DNA from: Virgibacillus natechei
GTDB lineage: Bacteria > Bacillota > Bacilli > Bacillales > Amphibacillaceae
DNA length: 64,000 bases
NCBI RefSeq assembly: GCF_026013645.1
Contig: NZ_CP110224.1
Span: forward strand, 1,798,001 to 1,862,000
Direction of reading: 5' to 3'
Shown here: positions 47,475-56,707 of the stretch, piece after piece
Layout of the letters: the number at the start of each line of letters is the position of its first letter
Numbering within the stretch: the stretch's first letter is position 1
Program-made: the position numbers and the translations under genes
The notes under the pieces: generated by a model
What the model saw: the letters and a program-made list of their open reading frames with translations, nothing else
Databases searched by the model: none
What the model was told of the DNA's origin: nothing

Positions 47475-47747
47475 ATGTTGGAATTGGCTAAGGAGTACAT
47501 AAGAATAGATGGAAGTGATGAGGATTTAACTATTCAAATGCTCATTGATACAGCTAAACAATATATCAAATCAGCAACTAATGTTGACTTCACAGAGAAC
47601 AATCATGCTTACAAAATGGTTGTTCTCTTATTGGTTGTACGCTGGTATGAAAATAGAGGTATGGAACAGGCAGATGAATTAGATTTTACTCTATCTTCTA
47701 TGTTGCTTCAGATCGAGCTAGAAGGTGTAAAAGATGAAACCAATTAA
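47475..47747 (+). CDS. Head-tail connector, gp6-like
   Basis: A helical 90-residue adaptor (LELAKEYIRIDGSDEDLTIQ...YIKSATN) that matches the gp6-like DNA-packaging connector family in pattern. It overlaps the next gene by 14 bases and follows the capsid gene, the standard place for connectors. Confidence 0.85.
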   Translation: MLELAKEYIRIDGSDEDLTIQMLIDTAKQYIKSATNVDFTENNHAYKMVVLLLVVRWYENRGMEQADELDFTLSSMLLQIELEGVKDETN

Positions 47748-48072
47748 TCCTGCAAAATATCGTAATCGCATTTCATTTCAACGTGAAGATGAGTATCAAA
47801 CTGATGAAGGGCATTGGGTAACTGAATGGATAGATGTAGCTGAAATAGGCAAAGTTTGGGCTGAGATTAAGAGTGTCAGAGGCAATGAATTTATCATGGC
47901 TGGAGCTAACGCAGTAGATGTCACAGCACGTATAACAATTAGATACAACAAGCGTGTTACCGATGATATGAAAATTAAATACGGTGATCGAATGTATGAT
48001 ATTACCTTCATAAATAATCTCGAAGAAAGAAATATCGAGCTAGAAATTCTAGCTAGTGAGATACGACAATGA
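47734..48072 (+). CDS. Head-tail adaptor/joining protein
   Basis: The 112-residue protein (MKPINPAKYRNRISFQREDEYQ... and EIKSVRGNEFI, YGDRMYDITFI) matches the Phage_H_T_join (SPP1 gp16-type stopper) pattern. It overlaps neighbours on both sides. Confidence 0.9.
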   Translation: MKPINPAKYRNRISFQREDEYQTDEGHWVTEWIDVAEIGKVWAEIKSVRGNEFIMAGANAVDVTARITIRYNKRVTDDMKIKYGDRMYDITFINNLEERNIELEILASEIRQ

Positions 48073-48458
48073 GCAGAATGAAAATGGAAATTGAGGGCTT
48101 TGACGAGCTTGTTCAACACTTTGAGAAGATGGGCAATGGAGCTAAAAGGTTAGAAGCAGAAGCCTTAAAAGAAGGTGGAGAGGTAATAGCAGAACATCAA
48201 AGAAAAGGTGTTAATCGTTCTGCTAAGAATCAGCCACACATTGAGGATAATATCGAAGTGGGAAGAGTGACAAATACTCAAGAAGGCTCAAAGGTGATTA
48301 TCAGACCCAACAAAAAGGTAAGATGGAGAGCAAAGTTTTTGGAGTATGGTACTTCTAAGATGCCTCCTAAACCTTTTATAGAAAGAAGCGGAGAATTAGG
48401 ACAGGCAGAAGCTTATGAATTAATGCAGGCTAAATTTGAGGAGGTCATCAATGACTAA
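48069..48458 (+). CDS. HK97 gp10-family tail completion protein
   Basis: The 129-residue protein contains EIEGFDELVQHFEKMG and the FLEYGTSKMPPKPFIERS motif that is highly characteristic of the gp10 family. It overlaps the preceding gene by four bases. Confidence 0.92.
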   Translation: MSRMKMEIEGFDELVQHFEKMGNGAKRLEAEALKEGGEVIAEHQRKGVNRSAKNQPHIEDNIEVGRVTNTQEGSKVIIRPNKKVRWRAKFLEYGTSKMPPKPFIERSGELGQAEAYELMQAKFEEVIND

Positions 48459-48834
48459 ATTTAAACACTATGATGCTCAAGTAGAATTACTGCAAGCATT
48501 GAGAAGTAACGAGGAATTGACTAGATTAGTCGTTGGCGGCTTCCACAATATGGTTGCTAGACAGACTTCTAGTTTTCCTCGAATTGTATACACAGAAATT
48601 AAGAATGCTGATGAGGATTTTAAGGACAATGAGCTGAGTATGGCAGTTGTCAATTTCCAAGTCAGTATTTTTTGTGATGAGAAAACAATCATTGATCAGA
48701 CAGCAATTACAAAGGAAGTTGCTAGGACAATGAGTGAAATTGAGTATCACAAATATGACCAAGAAAATTTATACGAAGAGGATACAGAGTTGTATCACAG
48801 AGCAATGAGATTCACGAAAAATATTTATTTATAA
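48451..48834 (+). CDS. Tail terminator-like protein
   Basis: The 127-residue protein sits between gp10 and the major tail protein, which is where the tail terminator (DUF3168 or gpU-like) is encoded. YHRAMRFTKNIYL near the C-terminus fits that group. I use ATG 48451, eight bases after GAGGAGG. Confidence 0.78.
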   Translation: MTKFKHYDAQVELLQALRSNEELTRLVVGGFHNMVARQTSSFPRIVYTEIKNADEDFKDNELSMAVVNFQVSIFCDEKTIIDQTAITKEVARTMSEIEYHKYDQENLYEEDTELYHRAMRFTKNIYL

Positions 48835-48866
48835 AACTATAAAAAATGAAAAGGAATGATTTAAAA

Positions 48867-49463
48867 ATGGAAAACAAAACAAAATTGGTACACGGACTAT
48901 CGGACTTTCACATCGCAATTTTAACAGAGGATGATAAAACAGCAGTTGAGTATGAATCACCTGAGGAGTTGGAGGGAGCAGTTGATGTTAGTGTGAATCC
49001 TAACACTGAAACTAACACTAAATATGCAGACAATGGTGCATTTGGTGTCTTGAATAGTTTGGGGGATATTGATGTTGATCTAACAGCAGTTGATCTACCA
49101 CAACACATTCAAACGAAAATATTCGGTCATGACCAGTCTGGCGATGTTGTATTCAGTAACGTTGCAGACGAAGCATCAGAGTTGGCACTAGGATTTAAAG
49201 CTCAAATCCAAGGTGGCGGACATAGGTTCTACTGGTTGTTAAAAGGTAAGCCAGAATTGACTAATATCGAGCATTCAACTGATGAAGGAACGGTAGAAAG
49301 TCAAGATACACAGTTAACACTGAGGTTTACACCTTTGCGACACAATGGCAACTGGAAAGCACAATTAGACAGCAAAGAAGTTACATCAGCAAAATGGTTT
49401 GAAAATGTTGTTTACGATGAAGAAACTGCAACAGCCGTACAAGGAACTGAAACAACTGAATAA
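48867..49463 (+). CDS. Major tail protein
   Basis: The 198-residue protein resembles the phi13-type major tail tube family: VHGLSDFHIAIL start, EGAVDVSVNPNTET, GFKAQIQGGGHRFYWLLKG and QDTQLTLRFTPLR. I start at ATG 48867 with AAAGGAATG upstream; an earlier ATG (48846) overlaps that site. A terminator hairpin follows the stop codon. Confidence 0.9.
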   Translation: MENKTKLVHGLSDFHIAILTEDDKTAVEYESPEELEGAVDVSVNPNTETNTKYADNGAFGVLNSLGDIDVDLTAVDLPQHIQTKIFGHDQSGDVVFSNVADEASELALGFKAQIQGGGHRFYWLLKGKPELTNIEHSTDEGTVESQDTQLTLRFTPLRHNGNWKAQLDSKEVTSAKWFENVVYDEETATAVQGTETTE

Positions 49464-49472
49464 TAGCACAGT

Positions 49473-49503
49473 AGAGAGTCATTAATTTGGCTCTCTTTTT
49501 TTA
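49473..49503 (+). terminator. Terminator after the major tail protein gene
   Basis: An 8-bp stem (AGAGAGTC / GGCTCTCT, one G-U pair) followed by seven or more T residues. Confidence 0.85.
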
Positions 49504-49534
49504 ATGAAATTTTAACTATAAAGGAGAATGTTAA

Positions 49535-49873
49535 ATGGAAAATTTCACAATCGAACTAAAAATAGATGGCAAGAAAAAGAGATTTACAACACCTGCATTT
49601 GTTAAGGGCGGACTGTTTAGACAAGCGGTAGAAATATCTCAAAGTATAGAAAATGAGGTATTTGATATAAACAAATTTGATGGATATATCCAATTTGTAA
49701 CAGAAGTGTTTGGTGAAAAATTTACAGTAGATGAATTTGAAAATGGGATTGATGGACGTGAGTTACTGAAAACCATATATGCTACAACCTTCTTTGTTTT
49801 AGATCAGGTAAGCACAGCTACCAAGATGCTAGCAGGAGATACAGAAGCAAAGCAAGATGATGGAAAAAAATAA
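49535..49873 (+). CDS. Tail assembly chaperone gpG
   Basis: The 112-residue protein has the RQAVEISQSIENEVFDINKFDGY-type region typical of Firmicutes gpG proteins. In the normal frame it ends at TAA 49871-49873 directly after a run of seven A residues. It precedes the tape-measure gene, its conserved position. It is also the N-terminal part of the frameshift product. Confidence 0.9.
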   Translation: MENFTIELKIDGKKKRFTTPAFVKGGLFRQAVEISQSIENEVFDINKFDGYIQFVTEVFGEKFTVDEFENGIDGRELLKTIYATTFFVLDQVSTATKMLAGDTEAKQDDGKK

Positions 49874-50067
49874 GTCTGGGTGAGTCTGTGAAAGACATGT
49901 ATTCCTCTCTAATTGAGTTGGGCTACACTCAGAATCAAATTGATGAAATGGATATTATCTATCATATGAAATTGTTAGCACATAGAAAAGCAAACAGAAA
50001 AACAAAAGGAAAAGGTAAACAATCGAATCAATCACAAGTCACGATTGATCAAATACCCGGATTCTAA
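49535..50067 (+). CDS. gpGT chaperone made by -1 frameshift
   Basis: A AAA AAA (49864-49870) is in the phase needed for -1 slippage, immediately before the gpG stop. Reading resumes at 49870 as ISLGESVKDMYSSLIELGY... and runs 65 codons to TAA 50065-50067, 22 bases before the tape-measure start. Lambda-type phages make gpGT in this way, and both proteins guide tape-measure folding and tail assembly. Confidence 0.88.
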
Positions 50068-50089
50068 CTTAGAAAGAGGGTGAGAATAA

Positions 50090-51067
50090 ATGTCAAGAGA
50101 TATGGGAATTAATCTCATAGCTAATACGAGTCAGTTTAAATCTGATATGAGCGCTGTTAATAGGTCTATGCGAACGGTTAAGACTGAAATGGAAGCAGCA
50201 AGAAATGAAACAGATGAATATGGAAATAAGATTCAGGATAATGAAACAAAGGTTCAGAGCTTAACAAAGCAAATGGACAATCATAGAGAAAGAGTCAGTC
50301 TACTCGAAAAAGCACATGCTGATTCTGCTGAACAAACTGGTGAAAATTCTAAGGAAACTCAAGAGTTGGAAGCTAGGCTAAACAAAGCAAACAGTGAGAT
50401 GAATAAAACTGAGGGTCAGTTAAAACAAACTCAAGCTGAAATGGAAGAGTTAGAGTCTGCCACTGAAGATGCTGGAATGAGCTTTGAGGAATTTGATCAG
50501 AAATTCCGCGATGTCGGCGGAACAATGCGAAATGTTGGTGGAACAATTGCAGGGGTCTCTGGTGTTGCATTAGCAGGATTGGTCAAGCCTATGCGGGATG
50601 CAGCTGAGGTTGCTATAGACTTCGAATCTCAGATGAGCAGTGTAGAATCTATAAGTGGAGCAACAGGTAGTGAATTGGAAGCCTTAGAGGATCAAGCTAA
50701 GGAACTTGGCCAAACAACAAAATATTCAGCGAGTGAAAGCGCAGAAGGCATGGAGATGTTAGCCCGCGCAGGATTCGATACAAGCGAAATTATTTCCAGT
50801 ATGCCAGGGCTGCTTGATCTAGCTGCATCATCTAATATGGATTTAGGTAGAGCTGCGGATATAACTTCCAATATCATCTCAGGATTTGGAATGGAAGCTG
50901 AAGAGGCAGGTCGAGTATCTGATGTACTAGCAGCAGGAGCAGCATCTGCAAATCTCGATGTGGAAGGTTTGGGAAACAGCATGGCTACTGTTGCCCCAAT
51001 TGCTGAAGGTTTAGGTATAGGCTTTGAAGATTTAGCAGCAGCGACAGGTATCATGGCAGATTCGGGT
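50090..51067 (+). CDS. Tape measure protein, exon 1
   Basis: It encodes the first 326 residues: a helical, heptad-rich start (SLTKQMDNHRERVSLLEKA) and the TMP-domain region (GATGSELEALEDQAKELGQTTKYSASE, FEDLAAATGIMADSG). The normal family sequence continues as I-x-G-x-K-x-G. Exon 1 ends after Gly326 at base 51067 (GGGT), where the group I intron begins; without splicing, translation would stop at 51103. Confidence 0.93.
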
Positions 51068-51169
51068 ATTTTTTTAATGCCCCTTATGCAAGCAATTGCA
51101 TAACGACAATTGAGGAAAATCGGTGAAGGCTAAGGTTATTGGTTTATTAATCAACTCTAATCGGTAGGA

Positions 51170-52024
51170 GTGATTAATATAATAGAAGAAAAAGAGTGTA
51201 GTAAATGTAATGAGATTAAGAGTTTAACAGAGTTTTATAAAGACAAAAACAATAATGATGGTTGCGACTACTATTGTAAGAAATGTCAGAGGGAAAAGAA
51301 AAACAAGTATATCATTACTTGCAAAACGTGTGGGAATGAACATAAAACAGCTAATAAGAAAGTTAAGTATTGTAGTAATAAATGTAAACCTCAAAACGCA
51401 TCACAAAAAATAAAAGTTGAATGTTTTATATGCAAAGATACCAAGGAGATTAAACCATCTCAGAAGCTGGGGAAAAAGCACCATTATTGCTCTGAGAAAT
51501 GTAAGAATAAAGGATATAGTCTACTGTATGCTGGAGAAAACAGTAAAAGGTATAACCAAGTTTCGGTCAATTGTGATACTTGTAAAAAGGAATTTAAAAA
51601 AGTAAAATCGCAATCAGAAACGTATGAGATTAGTTACTGTTCCAATGAGTGTAAAGCAATAGGTCAATCTAAAAGGTTTGCAGGTGAAAATCATCCTAGA
51701 TGGGATAGTTCTATTACCAATGAAGAAAGAATAACAACTAGAAAATACCCTGCATATCACCAATGGAGAAATGACACGTTCAGACGTGACAATTATACCT
51801 GTCAATGTTGCAACGATAGTAAGGGTGGAAACCTAGTTGCACACCACATTTTAAACTACTCCGAACATAAAACCCTCAGAACAGAGTTATCAAACTCTAT
51901 CACCCTCTGTAAAACATGCCACAAATTATTCCATGATACATACGGATACACGAAAAATAACTTAGAACAATTAAATAAATTTATGGATAACACTCAAAAG
52001 AGTGTTATTTTTTATGCTTATTAA
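51170..52024 (+). CDS. Intron-encoded HNH endonuclease with zinc-finger repeats
   Basis: This homing nuclease probably spreads the intron. It carries several Cys-x2-Cys...Tyr-Cys-Ser-x2-Cys modules (about residues 9-35, 48-69, 79-107 and 121-150), then GENHPRW (NUMOD3-like), then an HNH core with CQCC...LVAHHILNYSEH...LCKTCHKLFHDTYG. Length 284. The GTG start at 51170 is uncertain since its GGTAGGA site abuts it. It lies in the loop of the P6 helix, and its stop codon falls inside the 3' strand of that helix. Confidence 0.9.
   Translation: MINIIEEKECSKCNEIKSLTEFYKDKNNNDGCDYYCKKCQREKKNKYIITCKTCGNEHKTANKKVKYCSNKCKPQNASQKIKVECFICKDTKEIKPSQKLGKKHHYCSEKCKNKGYSLLYAGENSKRYNQVSVNCDTCKKEFKKVKSQSETYEISYCSNECKAIGQSKRFAGENHPRWDSSITNEERITTRKYPAYHQWRNDTFRRDNYTCQCCNDSKGGNLVAHHILNYSEHKTLRTELSNSITLCKTCHKLFHDTYGYTKNNLEQLNKFMDNTQKSVIFYAY
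51987..52013 (+). terminator. Terminator hairpin inside the intron ORF
   Basis: A perfect 9-bp stem (ATAACACTC / GAGTGTTAT, AAAA loop) is followed by six T residues, within the 3' end of the endonuclease gene. Confidence 0.75.
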
Positions 52025-52241
52025 TAAACCAATAACTAAGCTAATACCGAGAGGGCTTGTATCACAAGTCTTTGTAACGCATAGGGAATGAGCGATATGA
52101 TAGCAAAAATTTCCCCAAGAGTCTTCAACAACCTACTAATTAGGTTGAAAATATATGCTGAGCTAAGGATGAATTGACATCCTATAATGCGAGGAAACTC
52201 CTAGAACTAGAGGATAAAAAGCCTTTAGGATAACAAAACTG

Positions 52242-55200
52242 ATTGAAGGTCAAAAATCTGGACGTATGCTAAGACAAGGTTTACTAAGACTATCCGATCC
52301 AACAGGTGAAGCTGGCGATCTCATCGAAGAATTAGGTATTAACGTGTTTGATGCAGACGGCAACATGAAGGAAATGCATGATGTAGTAGGTGAGTTAGAA
52401 GGCGGATTAGATGGAATGTCTTCCCAAGCAGAAACTGCTGCATTATCTACTATATTCGGTTCAGAGTCTACAGCGGGTTGGTCAGCTTTATTAGCTGAAG
52501 GATCAGATGAACTTGAAGATTACACAGGAGAGCTTGAAAACTCTGAAGGCGCTGCATCTGACATGGCTGATACAATGCAAGATAATGCACAGGGTTCTAT
52601 TGAAGAGTTTCAATCAGCAGTCGAAGGCTTAAAAATAGAATTTGGTGAGGAGTTATTACCAGTTTTTGGTAATGCAGTCGATGGATTAACTGATTTGGTC
52701 AGAGGGTTCACGGAAATGGATGACGCAACTACTACAACAATAGCACAGACAGCTTTAATGGCTGCAGGTGTGTTAGGTGTTGTTACAGCAGTAGCATCAT
52801 TAACAGCAGGTATTGGAGCTTTGATGGCATTTGCAGGGCCGGTTGGATTGGCGATAGTAGGGTTGACCGCTGGACTTGGCGCAATAGGAACAGGCATATA
52901 TGCAGCCACCACTTACACGGAAGAAAATAAGAAAGCTAACTTAGATAATGTTGAAGCTCTAAATGATCAAGCAGTCGCATTAGAAAACAGTGCTGACACA
53001 TTTGATAGATTATCAGAAAAAGCAAATATAAGTAACAGTGAACTCGGTGAACTCTACGATATTAACCAACAAATCGCTGATGCCACACATAGCGAAGAAG
53101 TAGATAAGTTGCAATCACAGTATGACAACTTAGCAGAAAAATCTGGCTTATCGCATGAAGAGTTAGACACTCTATTTGAAGCTAACGAAGACCTCATTGA
53201 ACAATCTCCGAATATTGAATCCTCTATATCAGATCAAGGTAATGCGTTTGTAGACAACACAGATGCAGTAAGAGAGTATATTGATTCTCTGCATGAAGCT
53301 ACTATGGTTGAAATGGAAACTGAAAGAAATAAGGCATTAGAACAAGAAACAGAACTAAGAAAAGAGATTAAAGCAGAACAAGAAGAGATTAACTATTTAA
53401 TCGATCAGCAAGGTATATATACCAATGCCATTGATATGTCTGAATCAGAAATAAGAGACAGAAAGGCAGAAATTAAAGAGCTTCAGAAAGATACAATAGC
53501 TGGTAGTGAAGAAGAAAAACGTTTACAGGACGAATATACAGCATTGTTAGATGTTGAAAACGGTCATTATCTTGAAGGTGTTGAACGCTTACAAGAACAA
53601 GTCAAAGAAAAAAGAGAATCTGTTGACGCTTCTGAAGAAGAGTTGGCTAAGATTGAAGCATTGGATGAAGGTTTAGCAGATATACTGCTTAAACGTGAAG
53701 GTATTAGTGAAACTGGTCAAGAAGGTATTATCACACTAGAAGAAACAATAGCTAAAAATAAAGAAAAACTATCTGACTTAGATGAAGAGCTAGAAAAAAA
53801 TGGTGAACTTTCTGATGATCAACAGGAGAAGTATGACAGTTTAGTTGAGCAAAATGGAGAGTTAGCAGAAGCACAAAACTATATAACTGATGAATTAGAA
53901 TTATATGGTACTGTCAATTCTTTAGTGGAATCTCAGCGTGATAGTTTAAGCGAAGGAACACAGGAAAAATTAGAAAGTTTAGAAGCTACCCACGATATTG
54001 AAGTTGCTGAAGGTAATATCCTTGAACAAATTCAGAATAAAAATGGAAAGCTTATTGAGGAAAGAGAACAACTTGTTGAGAACAGAAAAGAACAAGGTGC
54101 TAATAAAGATGAAATAGATGAGCAGATTGAAGCTATTGATAGGAAGATAGACAAAGGCGAAGGCGTTGCCCTTCAGATGCTTAAAGAGTTGGATATACTC
54201 GAACTAGTCAGAGATGGTATTCAGCTTAACGGTGATCAATTAGTCGAACATCTTGAGCAATTAGGTTACACGACTGAAGAAGCTTATCAACTAGCTTCAG
54301 ACTTGTCTGGTGAAACTGTTGAAGCACTTAAAGAAGGAACAGAAGAATCTGGACAAGCTGGTAAGGATAAAGGTGATGCCCACAAAGATGGCATTGACTC
54401 AACACTAGATGATAACGTAAACTCAGCACGAAATATAATTGGTTCTACTGACAGCGAGCTAGGCAAGGGAAATCCCGAATCTAAACAACATGGTAAAAAC
54501 AAAGGTGATAACCACAGCTCAGGCATAATCGGTACTAGAATGAATAACATTAACAGCGCATGGGAGATCATTAACTCATCTGTTGATACCTTAGGTGAAG
54601 GAACAGCACAGTCTCAAAAAGCTGGTGAGAACAAAGGTAGCAGTCATGATACAGGGCTAGCGAGCACTATTGGATTAAACTTAAGAACTGGTAGGAATCT
54701 ATCCTCTGACGTAACTGGTGCACTTGGAAGCACCACTGATGGCGGTGGTGGAAGTAGTGCAGGTTCAATGTTTAATACAGGTTTAGGAAACTGGTCAAGT
54801 CGAATAAGAGGTACAGGTAGCTCAGTTGCAAGCAATGGTCGAAGTGGATTAAATTCTGTTAGTACAACTGGCGCAGGAACTAACTTTGCTTCAGGATTCC
54901 AACGAGGGATGAATAATAGAAGTGACTCTATCTGGAGCACAGCTTGGAGCATGGGTCAAAATGCATTAAGCGCATTAAGCTCATCTATACGTACTGCCTC
55001 ACCTTCAAGGGAAACTGCAATAACAGGTGGATTCTTTACAGATGGCTTTGCGATTGGTATAGAAGATCAAGAAGAAGAAGCCAAGAAATCAGCCACATCG
55101 ATGGCTCAGAATACACATAAAGCTATGACAGATGAAATAGATGGTTTGGCACGTACTTTTAATGGCGCTGCTTATGAGATACAGGCTAACAAAGATGTCT

Positions 55201-55463
55201 TACAGGTTGAACATCAAATAAACAATAGTGGCATGGAATCAAGGATGGAACAATTAAGTGATTCATTAGATCAACTTACTGAGTTATTTGCAAACGTACT
55301 GGGACAACAACAGCAGCAAATCGAATCGAGTAACCGCCCTATCAATATTACTATGGATAAGGAAAAAGTTGGTCGAGGTGTTTACGACACAGTGGATAAA
55401 ACTCAAATGGATAAAACTGATATACAAATGATATTAAACGGTTTCAGACCTAGTTCGGATTAA
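52242..55463 (+). CDS. Tape measure protein, exon 2
   Basis: It continues in frame from exon 1 as IEGQKSGRMLRQGLLRLSDP, and encodes 1073 more residues; the spliced protein is about 1399 residues. It has TMP-domain end (LSDPTGEAGDLIEELGINVFD), a double hydrophobic stretch (about residues 160-205 of this part), long coiled coils, and a Gly/Ser/Thr-rich region with three near-repeats of AG(K/E)(D/N)KG. Length sets tail length; by the usual rule of about 1.5 angstrom per residue it suggests a tail of some 200 nm. Confidence 0.93.
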   Translation: MEGQKSGRMLRQGLLRLSDPTGEAGDLIEELGINVFDADGNMKEMHDVVGELEGGLDGMSSQAETAALSTIFGSESTAGWSALLAEGSDELEDYTGELENSEGAASDMADTMQDNAQGSIEEFQSAVEGLKIEFGEELLPVFGNAVDGLTDLVRGFTEMDDATTTTIAQTALMAAGVLGVVTAVASLTAGIGALMAFAGPVGLAIVGLTAGLGAIGTGIYAATTYTEENKKANLDNVEALNDQAVALENSADTFDRLSEKANISNSELGELYDINQQIADATHSEEVDKLQSQYDNLAEKSGLSHEELDTLFEANEDLIEQSPNIESSISDQGNAFVDNTDAVREYIDSLHEATMVEMETERNKALEQETELRKEIKAEQEEINYLIDQQGIYTNAIDMSESEIRDRKAEIKELQKDTIAGSEEEKRLQDEYTALLDVENGHYLEGVERLQEQVKEKRESVDASEEELAKIEALDEGLADILLKREGISETGQEGIITLEETIAKNKEKLSDLDEELEKNGELSDDQQEKYDSLVEQNGELAEAQNYITDELELYGTVNSLVESQRDSLSEGTQEKLESLEATHDIEVAEGNILEQIQNKNGKLIEEREQLVENRKEQGANKDEIDEQIEAIDRKIDKGEGVALQMLKELDILELVRDGIQLNGDQLVEHLEQLGYTTEEAYQLASDLSGETVEALKEGTEESGQAGKDKGDAHKDGIDSTLDDNVNSARNIIGSTDSELGKGNPESKQHGKNKGDNHSSGIIGTRMNNINSAWEIINSSVDTLGEGTAQSQKAGENKGSSHDTGLASTIGLNLRTGRNLSSDVTGALGSTTDGGGGSSAGSMFNTGLGNWSSRIRGTGSSVASNGRSGLNSVSTTGAGTNFASGFQRGMNNRSDSIWSTAWSMGQNALSALSSSIRTASPSRETAITGGFFTDGFAIGIEDQEEEAKKSATSMAQNTHKAMTDEIDGLARTFNGAAYEIQANKDVLQVEHQINNSGMESRMEQLSDSLDQLTELFANVLGQQQQQIESSNRPINITMDKEKVGRGVYDTVDKTQMDKTDIQMILNGFRPSSD

Positions 55464-55484
55464 ATTCTGTGTTAGGTCTTTTTA
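55446..55484 (+). terminator. Terminator after the tape measure gene
   Basis: AGACCTA (55446-55452) pairs with TAGGTCT (55473-55479) across the stop codon, followed by TTTTT. Confidence 0.65.
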
Positions 55485-55508
55485 AAACAATAAGAAAGGA
55501 TTGATTAA

Positions 55509-56291
55509 ATGGCAGCAGAAAATGAGAAGTTAGTAACTGCTAAGAATAGCGAAGGAATGCCTGTTCCTGCACCTCAACATTACAATAGTAAAGCAGACAG
55601 ATACGAACATGCAACAGGGGAAGATGGAGCAAGTCATGTCAATGTTAGCAATTTACCTACCAACCAAGACGTAACTATTACAAATCAAAAGGATACGCAA
55701 ACGGTAGATGGATCAGTTGAAGTCGATAATTTTCCAGAAAATCAACCTGTGAGCGATGCAGAAGTATTAAATAAGCTAAATGAGTTGGATGCAATCAAAG
55801 AAACACAAGGGCAGATAATCGATGTTTTACAAAACACAAATGAAAGTTTATTAGCAACAAATGAAAAGCTAAGTAGTGTTATTGAGGATGGTAGGTTACA
55901 AAGTGATACTCAACTAACTGGGAGTAATGTTGAAAACGTAGTGTTTATAGAAGTGTTTGAAAGACATACAGAAATAGGTGCGGGATCAAGGGTGAGAACT
56001 ATGGTTGATCCTGACGGCTTTAGCTTTAATCAATTTTCTGAAGCGATTTTTGTTACGAACTTTGAAACAAGTCCAGAAGAATGGAAAGTTGGAATAGCTC
56101 AAAAACAATTTAATTCTTCGTCTAGTAGAGATATTAAAGTCTTATTAGATGAAGGAGATATTACATCCATAAGGGCGGAATTTGATGCCTTCAGAATTAT
56201 CGTTGAGCCTTATTTTTTAAGTGTAGAAATCTATAATGAAGGTGAAAGTGATGCCGTTTTAGGTGTATCGGGATTATATTTAATTAGATAG
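55509..56291 (+). CDS. Phage tail/baseplate-region structural protein, unknown family
   Basis: In this 260-residue protein the N-terminal part has repeated V-x-N-(F/L)-P units (HVNVSNLPTNQDV, SVEVDNFPENQPV), a coiled coil covers about residues 85-125, and a beta-rich C-terminal domain follows. Such layouts occur in tail-associated structural proteins of Bacillus phages. AGAAAGG precedes the ATG. It sits between tape measure and baseplate genes, unlike the usual direct TMP-Dit order. Confidence 0.75.
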   Translation: MAAENEKLVTAKNSEGMPVPAPQHYNSKADRYEHATGEDGASHVNVSNLPTNQDVTITNQKDTQTVDGSVEVDNFPENQPVSDAEVLNKLNELDAIKETQGQIIDVLQNTNESLLATNEKLSSVIEDGRLQSDTQLTGSNVENVVFIEVFERHTEIGAGSRVRTMVDPDGFSFNQFSEAIFVTNFETSPEEWKVGIAQKQFNSSSSRDIKVLLDEGDITSIRAEFDAFRIIVEPYFLSVEIYNEGESDAVLGVSGLYLIR

Positions 56292-56304
56292 GGAGTGAAA
56301 TTAA

Positions 56305-56487
56305 ATGGATAAAGGAAAGTTTAAAGATTTAATCATAAAAACCTCAGAAGAGCATTCCATTATACTGAAAAAAATTCCACTGACAACATCAAACATAGAA
56401 GTGGTTGAAACACAGGTAGAAAAAGAAGGAACAACAACTTTTTGGAAAGAAATTATAGGTAAATGGAATCAAGAAGGACGTATTTAA
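56305..56487 (+). CDS. Small phage protein, 60 residues, unknown
   Basis: A basic, Ile/Thr-rich short protein starting 13 bases after the preceding stop with GGGAGTG upstream. No family recognised. A terminator follows at 56524. Confidence 0.65.
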   Translation: MDKGKFKDLIIKTSEEHSIILKKIPLTTSNIEVVETQVEKEGTTTFWKEIIGKWNQEGRI

Positions 56488-56523
56488 TACTCAACTAACG
56501 CACGTCGTATGATGAACAATTCT

Positions 56524-56552
56524 AGAGTCACTTTTTAGTGGCTCTTTTTTAT
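56524..56552 (+). terminator. Intrinsic terminator
   Basis: AGAGTCAC pairs with GTGGCTCT (8 bp, one G-U), followed by six or more T residues. Confidence 0.85.
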
Positions 56553-56581
56553 TTATATATTTATGAAAGGAAGTGATCAAT

Positions 56582-56707
56582 TTGAACCAAGTTGATGTAA
56601 AAGAGAAATATAACAAAGTAGATATTAAATTGATCCGCATTCATTCTGATTATTATTTTCTTAGGAATAATCAAATTATCACTGATAATAAGAAGGTGGA
56701 GCAATGA
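56582..56707 (+). CDS. 41-residue phage peptide, unknown
   Basis: It starts at TTG 56582 four bases after AAAGGAAGTGA and its stop overlaps the next start (ATGA). The peptide (MNQVDVKEKYNKVDIKLIRI...) has no recognised family. Coupling supports it being real. Confidence 0.5.
   Translation: MNQVDVKEKYNKVDIKLIRIHSDYYFLRNNQIITDNKKVEQ

Larger units (their letters stand above)
51068..52241 (+). ncRNA. Group I intron in the tape measure gene
   Basis: P1 pairs exon bases 51064-51067 (GGGU) with guide 51079-51082 (GCCC), giving the required U-G at the splice site. P10 pairs 51073-51078 (UUUAAU) with exon-2 bases 52242-52247 (AUUGAA). The last intron base is G (52241). A perfect 17-bp helix (51135-51151 with 52020-52036), with an HNH gene in its loop, fits P6. 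Joining 51067 to 52242 keeps the frame and restores the family sequence (ADSG-IEGQKSG). Confidence 0.92.
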
